A DNA stretch of 5,668 nucleotides from an uncultured Lachnospiraceae bacterium. GTDB lineage: Bacteria > Bacillota > Clostridia > Lachnospirales > Lachnospiraceae. Positions 1 to 5,314 of the stretch are shown piece after piece. The position numbers and the translations under genes are program-made. Position 1 is the first letter of the stretch; each line of letters starts with the position of its first letter. A model generated the notes under the pieces. The model did not search any database. It saw only the letters and a list, made by a program, of their open reading frames with translations, and was not told where the DNA came from. The DNA lies in NCBI GenBank assembly GCA_902783935.1, contig CACZTA010000239.1, positions 1-5,668 of the forward strand, in the 5' to 3' direction.

Positions 1-234
1 TGGAAGTCAGAGCGGGAATATGAAGTATCGGAACCGGTCGTCTGTGAGAGCGGCGACGCATTTCTCCTCTGCTCCGACGGGTTCTGGGAGTATATAACGG
101 AAGAGGACATGGCGAGATGCCTGAAAAGGAGCGGAGATGCCGTCTCATGGCTCCGGAAGATGCTGCAGATTGCGGAGCCGGAAGAAGCTGAACCCGGACA
201 CGACAACATATCGGCAATCTGTGTCAGAGTATAG
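1..234 (+). CDS. PP2C-family Ser/Thr protein phosphatase, C-terminal part
   Basis: The window opens inside this gene in frame 1; 77 residues remain before the TAG stop. Two hallmark motifs of metal-dependent PP2C phosphatases are visible: LLCSDGFWEYI (residues 22-32 of the fragment, Asp26-Gly27) and GHDNISAICV (66-75, Asp68-Asn69). In the family these late aspartates coordinate the Mn/Mg pair that activates water for dephosphorylating phospho-Ser/Thr. The spacing between them (about 40 residues) and the short tail after the second fit a small stand-alone bacterial PP2C of the PrpC/Stp type. No membrane segment follows, so the visible part is cytoplasmic. It lies 16 bases upstream of the first FHA gene and shares an operon with a protein kinase at the other end, so it most likely reverses that kinase's phosphorylations. 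The N-terminal motifs lie outside the window, so completeness and activity cannot be judged. Confidence 0.9.
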   Translation, partial: WKSEREYEVSEPVVCESGDAFLLCSDGFWEYITEEDMARCLKRSGDAVSWLRKMLQIAEPEEAEPGHDNISAICVRV

Positions 235-240
235 AGAAAG

Positions 241-245
241 AAGGA
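241..245 (+). promoter_or_regulatory. Ribosome binding site of the first FHA gene
   Basis: AAGGA lies 5 bases before ATG 251. It decides the start in favour of 251 over the in-frame ATG at 137, which would give a 38-residue extension encoded within the phosphatase gene and unlike the paralogue's N-terminus. Confidence 0.65.
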
Positions 246-250
246 AAAAC

Positions 251-892
251 ATGTCGACTCTTGTAAAGTGTGTTAACGGACATTTTTATGATGCGGATAA
301 GACGAAAGACTGTCCTTACTGCAGAAATATCCAGGAAGAGCGGAAAAGGATCTCTTTCGGGCTGGACGGTCATCCGGTGTTTTCCGTGGACGACGGGGGA
401 ATCGGCGACAGTGTGACGATGGCAATGCCTGCGGGCGGAGGACCGGATTCGACATTTCTCGGTGGCGGGGCGCCGGCCAGGGATGAAGGCCTCGGGAATG
501 ACGGCGATTCAGTCACGGTCGGCCTGTTCAGCAGAGCCAGGGGCACTTCCTATATCACCGGGTGGCTGGTCGGCGTCGACGGCATCGTGAAAGGCCGGGA
601 TTACAGAGTATTCCATGGCCAGAACTGGGTCGGCAGAAGCTATAATTCGGACATCATCATTCACGAAGACAGCGGGATTGCTGATGTCAAACAGTGCTGT
701 GTGGTCTATGACAGCCTGAGCAACCGTTTTTTCCTGACCCCCGGTCCCGGAGCGGCGACATATCTGAATGATTCGCTGCTTGAAAACCCGCGGGAACTGA
801 TCATGGGGGATGTGATCGGCATGGGAAATTCAAAGTTTGAGTTTATACCGTTCTGCAGGGAGGGGCATGTATGGAAAATCGAGGAATCCTGA
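251..892 (+). CDS. Cys-motif/FHA protein with degenerate FHA domain
   Basis: Predicted 213-residue cytoplasmic protein. Residues 7-24 hold a small zinc-ribbon-like motif, CVNGHFYDAD then CPYC (Cys7, His11, Cys21, Cys24). Residues 30-100 are a Gly/Asp-rich, probably disordered linker with Thr motifs DSVTMAM (Thr56), DSTFL (Thr68) and DSVTVGL (Thr89). Residues 104-200 are an FHA fold: VGRS (127-130) matches the conserved Gly-Arg strand turn. The later Ser-Arg-x-x-His signature that holds phosphothreonine is replaced by IADVKQ (143-148), and the Asn-Gly pair by Asn173-Asp174, so phosphopeptide binding is doubtful. Gene 6 (4528-5250) is a clear paralogue with these residues intact and the same EES C-terminus. 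ATG 251 is chosen because AAGGA precedes it by 5 bases and it begins just before the conserved Cys motif; the in-frame ATG at 137 lies inside the phosphatase gene. Its last 22 bases overlap gene 3. Probable role: adaptor or kinase substrate (inference). Confidence 0.88.
   Translation: MSTLVKCVNGHFYDADKTKDCPYCRNIQEERKRISFGLDGHPVFSVDDGGIGDSVTMAMPAGGGPDSTFLGGGAPARDEGLGNDGDSVTVGLFSRARGTSYITGWLVGVDGIVKGRDYRVFHGQNWVGRSYNSDIIIHEDSGIADVKQCCVVYDSLSNRFFLTPGPGAATYLNDSLLENPRELIMGDVIGMGNSKFEFIPFCREGHVWKIEES
275..297 (+). repeat. 23-base identical segment shared by the two Cys-motif/FHA genes, copy 1
   Basis: Positions 275-297 are identical to 4549-4571 and encode the NGHFYDA core in both paralogues. The match goes on for three more bases (299-301) after one mismatch. 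The rest of the genes are far more diverged, so either this motif is strongly constrained or the two genes exchange sequence here. Confidence 0.85.
857..865 (+). promoter_or_regulatory. Ribosome binding site of the VWA-FHA gene, inside the preceding gene
   Basis: AGGGAGGGG lies 5 bases before ATG 871 and within the coding sequence of the upstream FHA gene. Ribosomes ending at 892 would be right next to this start, so translation of the two genes is probably coupled. An ATG at 867 is out of frame with the VWA gene. Confidence 0.65.
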
Positions 893-2925
893 AAAGAATC
901 AGATTTGCAGCCTGTCTGCTGCTGACGGTCCTGCTCGCTGCGGGCAGCGGTCTTTCCGCCGTGTACGCCGCGACAAATGACCACAAGATCCAGCAGCTCT
1001 ATGTCAATAAACCGGATGTGACGGTGTATTACCGGGATTCAGCTGCCGACAGGAAACTTGAGGCCTATCTGGACGGAGAAAAACTCGAGCATGTCAAGGA
1101 CACGGTTTTTTCCGAGACGGGAATGGCCGTCGAGCATTATCTGCTTGTGGATATCTCCGGGTCGATCAGTGATTTTGACAAGATCAGGGAAGCCATCATC
1201 GCGTTTCGGAAGAGCCTGAGAAAAGGAGACCGCATGTCGCTGGTGTCCTTCGGCGACAAGGTGACGAGGGTTCTCGACGGTTCGGAGGATGCCGCGGCTG
1301 CAGAGAGCGCCATCTCCGCCCTCGAGGCGAATGACAGCACGACGGTTCTCGCGGAGGCCGTAAAAGAGACGGCTGACATGATGGAAGCATCGGCAGATCC
1401 GGACACGAAGGTCCAGACGCTGATTATTATCTCCGACGGCAAACCGGATACGGATAATAACGCCAGTATCGACAATGCCCAGTCGACGCTTGTCAGCAAG
1501 GGGATCCAGGCCTATACAGTGGCGGTGGATAACAAGGAAGGCGACAGCAAGGAAACGGTCAACAGCTACCGCAGCCGTTTCAACGACATTGCGAGCAGCA
1601 CGGGCGGTCTTTCCAAAACCGTGGACAGCGCGGATGTGTCGGGATCGGTTCAGGCAGGCCTGCAGCAGGCCCAGAAGGACATGCTTGCCTCCAATGTGGC
1701 TTCATTCCGCTCCTCCAGCAATAAAGTTTCCAATAAGACAGAGGAATTTGTCCTGAAGTTTGTCACTTCCGGCACGAAAGACTCAAGGAAGGTCCTGGTC
1801 GAAAAGCATAAGTCCGACCAGACGGCGCCTGAGATTGAATCGGTAAAGGCGAGCGGCGACAAATCGATCATCGTCACATTCTCGGAGGCGGTGAACGGTG
1901 CGGACCGCACCGGGAATTACGCTGTCAGTGCTGACGGCAAGGCAGTGCCGGTTTCGCAGGTGAAGGCGGGGCAGGACAATTCGTATACACTTGTTCTCGG
2001 GGAGACATTCAGGAATGCGGATTACGAGATCACGGTGAGCGGCATCACGGATACGTCCGAGGAGGCAAATGAAGTCTCCGGCGGCGGGGCGGTGCTCACG
2101 ATCGACAATATAGCGCCCGAAGTCACCTCCGTCAAAAAGAACAATAATGAAAACGGGTTCATCATCTCATATTCGGAGCCCGTCGAAGGCGCGGATGATC
2201 CGGCGAATTACAAGGTCATGCTGGACGGGGAAGAACAGGACATCAGCAAGATCGCCGGCAGCGGGGACACGGACAGCGGCTCGTATGAGCTGATCCTTAA
2301 AAAGCATCTGAAAAATGCCGAATATAAAGTGTATTTCGAGAACATTACGGATGCAAAGACAGGGAAAAATGAACTGGCCGAGACAGAGAAGACCGTTAAA
2401 CTCACAAACGTGACGGAACTGACGACAGCCGAGCTCGTCCTGGAGTTCCTGAGAGACTGGTGGCCGTTTGTCCTGACAGCTGTCGTCCTGATCCTGATCC
2501 TCCTGATCGTCCGCTTCGTCAAACGGGTGAAGAGCAATAAATATACGATCGTGGAAGGCCAGATGGTTGAAACCGACAATGTAGAGGAGAAGTTCCATGT
2601 CGGCGTCGGACAGGTTCAGACGGGCACACCCATCGTCATGTGGCTCAGCAACGGCCGGGATGAACCGAAGCGCGTTGAGCGGACGCTGAACGGGAGCATG
2701 TGCATCGGCCGTTCGCCGAACGTATGTGATGTTTATTGTGATGATCCGATGATGTCGAAACAGCATTTTATCCTGTCAAAGGAGGACGACGGATACTACT
2801 ATGTGACGGACCTCGATTCGAAGAACGGGACGATCGTCAACGGTGTCAGGATCACCGAAAAGAGACGCATCACCCCGCAGGACGAGATTTCTGCCGGCAA
2901 TATCCGCTTCCACTTTGAATGGTGA
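871..2925 (+). CDS. Membrane-anchored VWA domain / Ig-like repeats / C-terminal FHA protein
   Basis: 684 residues. A signal peptide (basic residues at 4-11, hydrophobic core about 12-30, likely cleavage after VYA at 31-33) exports the N-terminal part. A short region (about 38-85) precedes a von Willebrand A domain (about 88-265) with an intact metal-ion-dependent adhesion site: DISGS (Asp94, Ser96, Ser98), a Thr at 157/158 and ISDG (Asp189). Two Ig-like repeats resembling bacterial SbsA/Big-type domains follow (about 318-411 and 414-512), each with a (F/Y)SE(A/P)V-GAD...NY-V pattern. One transmembrane helix (532-550) is followed by basic residues (KRVK), placing the C-terminus in the cytoplasm. 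An FHA domain (about 609-684) has GRS (613-615), SKQH (629-632) and Asn652-Gly653, so it should bind phosphothreonine. The protein thus joins a surface ligand-binding domain to an intracellular phospho-reader. Start 871 has a strong binding site; the gene overlaps its predecessor by 22 bases. The ligand is unknown. Confidence 0.93.
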   Translation: MENRGILKRIRFAACLLLTVLLAAGSGLSAVYAATNDHKIQQLYVNKPDVTVYYRDSAADRKLEAYLDGEKLEHVKDTVFSETGMAVEHYLLVDISGSISDFDKIREAIIAFRKSLRKGDRMSLVSFGDKVTRVLDGSEDAAAAESAISALEANDSTTVLAEAVKETADMMEASADPDTKVQTLIIISDGKPDTDNNASIDNAQSTLVSKGIQAYTVAVDNKEGDSKETVNSYRSRFNDIASSTGGLSKTVDSADVSGSVQAGLQQAQKDMLASNVASFRSSSNKVSNKTEEFVLKFVTSGTKDSRKVLVEKHKSDQTAPEIESVKASGDKSIIVTFSEAVNGADRTGNYAVSADGKAVPVSQVKAGQDNSYTLVLGETFRNADYEITVSGITDTSEEANEVSGGGAVLTIDNIAPEVTSVKKNNNENGFIISYSEPVEGADDPANYKVMLDGEEQDISKIAGSGDTDSGSYELILKKHLKNAEYKVYFENITDAKTGKNELAETEKTVKLTNVTELTTAELVLEFLRDWWPFVLTAVVLILILLIVRFVKRVKSNKYTIVEGQMVETDNVEEKFHVGVGQVQTGTPIVMWLSNGRDEPKRVERTLNGSMCIGRSPNVCDVYCDDPMMSKQHFILSKEDDGYYYVTDLDSKNGTIVNGVRITEKRRITPQDEISAGNIRFHFEW

Positions 2926-2963
2926 TGCGGAGATGACCGTCCGCTGTGTATTTAAGGAGACAC

Positions 2964-2970
2964 AGGAGGA
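2964..2970 (+). promoter_or_regulatory. Ribosome binding site of the pseudokinase gene
   Basis: AGGAGGA lies 6 bases before ATG 2977 and supports that start over the second in-frame ATG at 2992. Confidence 0.7.
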
Positions 2971-2976
2971 AAGACG

Positions 2977-3609
2977 ATGATAAGAGCAGGGATGACCGAG
3001 TGTGTGATCTGCTCCCAGCAATATCCGGATGTCCTGTCGAGATGTCCGACCTGCGGGTGTCCGGATTACCGGTATGAGCTTCGTGAGTTCGGGTTCCCGG
3101 GGAGTGTCGGGAAATCTTACAGGCTGGTCAGCGTGCGGCTTTCCGGGGGCACCCGCCCGAGACTGATTCTCGAGAACCGGGCCGGCGGGGAGCGTGTGTC
3201 CGCCGCATTGCTGCCGAAGTCGCGGAGGCGCGGGGCATTTCTTGAGAAGCTGCACCTCCAGCGGGAACTGGGCATCCCGTATCTCCCGCAGGTACTGCGG
3301 ATCGAAGAGGCTGAAAGCGGCGGCTATTTCTTCTATCAGGCTGTGGAGGCAGAGACGCTCGCGGAGCTGATGGAGCAGGAGTTTCCGCTCGGCGGTTCGA
3401 GAGCGGAAGAAATCGCCGGCCATATCATGGATGCGCTGGATGTCCTGAAGCAGTATGGCTATGAGTACGGAAGCCTGCTGCCGGAACAGATCGTCGTCCG
3501 CGGCACGCAGATCATGTTTACTGATTACGGCGACGGGATGACCGGACGGGGCGACGGGATGACCATAAAAGAACTGAGAAGATACATGGCTTCTGGCCGT
3601 GCGGATTAA
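2977..3609 (+). CDS. Zinc-ribbon protein with truncated kinase-like (pseudokinase) domain
   Basis: 210 residues, no membrane segment. The N-terminus has a zinc ribbon: CVIC (Cys9, Cys12) and CPTCGC (Cys23, Cys26, Cys28). From about residue 48 the order of a Ser/Thr kinase fold can be followed: YRLVSVRLSGG where the Gly-rich loop would be, a helix at 85-98, YLPQVLRIEE (102-111), a hinge-like FFYQAVEAETLAEL (118-131), a helix ending at Tyr160, then GYEYGSLLPEQIVV (161-174) where active kinases have a GIVHRDLKPENILV-like catalytic loop, and TDYGDG (182-187) at the DFG position. His, Arg, Asp, Lys and Asn of the catalytic loop are replaced by Tyr164, Gly165, Ser166, Leu168 and Gln171; no Gly loop or VAIK lysine is evident. 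The protein stops about 25 residues after DYG, so most of the C-lobe is absent. Catalysis is not expected. A scaffold or allosteric partner of the active kinase (gene 7) is plausible, since both share the zinc-ribbon plus kinase layout. The kinase relationship rests on motif reading only. Confidence 0.82.
   Translation: MIRAGMTECVICSQQYPDVLSRCPTCGCPDYRYELREFGFPGSVGKSYRLVSVRLSGGTRPRLILENRAGGERVSAALLPKSRRRGAFLEKLHLQRELGIPYLPQVLRIEEAESGGYFFYQAVEAETLAELMEQEFPLGGSRAEEIAGHIMDALDVLKQYGYEYGSLLPEQIVVRGTQIMFTDYGDGMTGRGDGMTIKELRRYMASGRAD
3529..3564 (+). repeat. Short in-frame direct repeat, period 21 bases
   Basis: The 15-base unit GGCGACGGGATGACC occurs at 3529-3543 and again at 3550-3564. The 21-base period keeps the reading frame and duplicates the peptide GDGMT just after the DYG motif of the pseudokinase. 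Confidence 0.85.
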
Positions 3610-3623
3610 GGAAGGAGCGGGAG

Positions 3624-4481
3624 ATGAGCAGCAATTACGGATCAGGCAGTTATACGGAGAGACTGGAAGACCACCGGCAATTCTGGAAGCTTATTGTCTT
3701 CGGCTTCCTGACCTGCGGGATCTATACGGTCATTTACTGTTACAGACTGGTTAATGATATTAATGCTGTCTGCAGGCCGGTTGAGCCGGATGATGACGAT
3801 AATTCCCCGAATTATATCGTCGTGGCGCTGCTGTCCGGCATTACGTGCGGGATTTACGGCCTGATCTGGTTCCATAAACAGGGGGACCGCATAAAAAGGG
3901 CAGGAAAAGAATACGGGGTCGATATCAACGAGACAGGTACGACGCTTCTTCTGTGGCTTCTGCTCGGGACATGGATCGTCGGAATCGGGGCCTTCATGGT
4001 GTGGTATATCCTGACGGCAAATGTCAACCGTCTTGCAAAAGCCTATAATTACCGGTTTATCGACCACCTGGAGGACGATGAACCCGCGGTGCCTCCCGCA
4101 CCGCCTGCGGAGCCGGTGCCGCCAAGGATTCATATTGATAACAGCGATGTCGGAACCAGCATGCTCGGCGCCCGCGGAACCCTGAAATTTATCAAGGGTG
4201 AATACAAAGACCAGACGATCGACATCAGCGGGATGGGAACGATCGTGATCGGGAGGAGCGGCCAGTACAGCCAGCTGATCCTGCTTGATCCGACTGTGAG
4301 CCGGAAACACTGTGCAATTCAGTTCAAACCGTCGGAGAATGCTTTCTTTGTGACGGATTATTCGTCGAGAGGGACCTGGATGAACGGCTCCATCCGGCTG
4401 CAGAACGGTGTCCCGGTCAGGTGTCCGGTCGGGTCCAGACTGACGCTGGGAGACGGAAAGAATGAGATCCTGCTTCAGTGA
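3624..4481 (+). CDS. DUF4234-like membrane domain fused to FHA domain
   Basis: 285 residues. Residues 20-145 form a hydrophobic region with three likely membrane segments (about 21-42, 63-84, 107-130). The first two share a repeated LTCGIYTVIY / ITCGIYGLIW pattern followed by a polar D-I stretch, typical of DUF4234-type proteins, whose function is unknown. A Pro/Glu/Asp linker (149-168) leads to an FHA domain (about 186-285) with IGRSG (209-213), VSRKHC (225-230) and the late pair Asn254-Gly255 in TWMNG. All residues normally needed to bind phosphothreonine are present. The gene starts 14 bases after the pseudokinase gene, with AAGGAAGGAG (3608-3617) 6 bases before ATG 3624. It would hold phosphorylated partners at the membrane. 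The role is inferred from the FHA domain and the kinase/phosphatase context; the membrane part gives no clear activity. Confidence 0.9.
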   Translation: MSSNYGSGSYTERLEDHRQFWKLIVFGFLTCGIYTVIYCYRLVNDINAVCRPVEPDDDDNSPNYIVVALLSGITCGIYGLIWFHKQGDRIKRAGKEYGVDINETGTTLLLWLLLGTWIVGIGAFMVWYILTANVNRLAKAYNYRFIDHLEDDEPAVPPAPPAEPVPPRIHIDNSDVGTSMLGARGTLKFIKGEYKDQTIDISGMGTIVIGRSGQYSQLILLDPTVSRKHCAIQFKPSENAFFVTDYSSRGTWMNGSIRLQNGVPVRCPVGSRLTLGDGKNEILLQ

Positions 4482-4513
4482 GGCGGGGGAGAGATAGAAA
4501 AATGAAATGATCG

Positions 4514-4520
4514 AAGGAGG
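4514..4520 (+). promoter_or_regulatory. Ribosome binding site deciding the start of the second Cys-motif/FHA gene
   Basis: AAGGAGG lies 7 bases before ATG 4528. An upstream in-frame ATG at 4507 would place this site inside the coding sequence and has no binding site of its own, so 4528 is the better start. It also gives an N-terminus aligned with that of the paralogue at 251. Confidence 0.75.
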
Positions 4521-4527
4521 ATTCCAG

Positions 4528-5250
4528 ATGAAACTGACAAGATGCAGCAACGGACATTTTTATGATGCGGAAAAGTATTCGTCCTGCCCCCACTGTTCGG
4601 GCGCAGGTGCCGGCGATCCGGGAACGGTTCCGTTTTCGGGGGCCGCGCCGTCAGGAAACAGCAGCTACAGCTCTTTCGCGGGCGGAGATGATGTGACGGG
4701 CAGCTTTATGGCGCCGCAGGGAGGTCCCATCCCGTTTAACCAGATGCAGGGGAATAATGATGTAACCGTACCGCTCGGCTCTTCGGGATACGATGATGAC
4801 GGCGAAGGAAAAACTGTCGGCTTCATGAACTGGCCGCAGGGCGGAGACGGTACAGATAATCAGAGCGGAAAAAGCGAGAAGCAGCGCCTTCGTGAGACGG
4901 TGAACCCGGTCGTCGGCTGGCTCGTCTGTATAGAAGGACCGAATTACGGCAAGGCATTCCCGCTCTATACCGGCAAGAATTTCGTCGGACGGGACGCCCA
5001 GATGGATGTCTGCCTGGCCGGGGATAATACGATTTCACGCGTGCGTCATGCCATTATCGTCTATGAGCCGAGACAGCGCATCTTCTTCGCACAGCCGGGC
5101 GATTCTCATGAACTGTTCTACTGCAACGGCGAAGTGGTGCTGTCAAGCCTGAAGCTCTATGACAGAGACACGATCATGATCGGTAAATCCGTCCTGAAGT
5201 TTGTTCCCTTCTGTGACGCTTCATTCGGATGGGGCGTAGAGGAATCATGA
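4528..5250 (+). CDS. Cys-motif/FHA protein with intact FHA domain
   Basis: 240 residues, cytoplasmic. The N-terminus CSNGHFYDAEKYSSCPHC (Cys6, His10, Cys20, Cys23) repeats the motif of the gene at 251. Residues 25-125 are a long Gly/Ser/Asp-rich, probably disordered linker with Thr motifs DDVTGSF (Thr57), NDVTVPL (Thr80) and GKTVGFM (Thr96). The FHA domain (about 127-230) has VGRD (153-156), ISRVRH (169-174) and Asn200-Gly201, so phosphothreonine binding is expected. A conserved tail follows: KFVPFC (224-229) and a terminal EES, matching KFEFIPFC...EES in the paralogue. The layout recalls GarA/FhaA-type regulators, where a phosphorylated Thr in a flexible N-terminal arm is read by an FHA domain; this is an analogy, not demonstrated orthology. 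It lies directly upstream of the kinase gene, which makes it the leading candidate substrate. Start chosen by the AAGGAGG site. Confidence 0.92.
   Translation: MKLTRCSNGHFYDAEKYSSCPHCSGAGAGDPGTVPFSGAAPSGNSSYSSFAGGDDVTGSFMAPQGGPIPFNQMQGNNDVTVPLGSSGYDDDGEGKTVGFMNWPQGGDGTDNQSGKSEKQRLRETVNPVVGWLVCIEGPNYGKAFPLYTGKNFVGRDAQMDVCLAGDNTISRVRHAIIVYEPRQRIFFAQPGDSHELFYCNGEVVLSSLKLYDRDTIMIGKSVLKFVPFCDASFGWGVEES
4549..4571 (+). repeat. 23-base identical segment shared by the two Cys-motif/FHA genes, copy 2
   Basis: Second copy of the segment at 275-297, in the same reading frame and at the same place in the protein. Confidence 0.85.
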
Positions 5251-5314
5251 TGTGTCCCGAGGGGAAACTGCGGCATTCTTGATGACAAGTCACTGACGGC
5301 AGAAAGGGAAAACC

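Noticed and set aside
137..250. Upstream extension of the first FHA protein to ATG 137
   Set aside because: It would lie inside the phosphatase gene, lacks a binding site, and its basic, Arg-rich sequence has no counterpart in the paralogue.
2167..2766. 199-residue open frame on the - strand
   Set aside because: Fully antisense to the Ig-like, membrane and FHA parts of the VWA protein, with low-complexity composition; a shadow frame.
2776..3423. 215-residue open frame on the - strand
   Set aside because: It spans the 3' end of the VWA-FHA gene, the intergenic gap and much of the pseudokinase gene, and shows no family features; a shadow frame.
3642..4550. 302-residue open frame on the - strand covering the DUF4234-FHA gene
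   Set aside because: It is antisense to a gene with clear domains, has no recognisable domain or binding site, and is explained by codon use of the + strand gene.
5255..5265. Possible terminator hairpin TCCC-GAG-GGGA between the second FHA gene and the kinase gene
   Set aside because: Only four base pairs and no T-run follows, so it is unlikely to stop transcription.
5279..5307. Possible promoter starting with TTGATG before the kinase gene
   Set aside because: No -10-like sequence occurs at about 17 bases distance (GAAAGG instead), so there is no support for an internal promoter.
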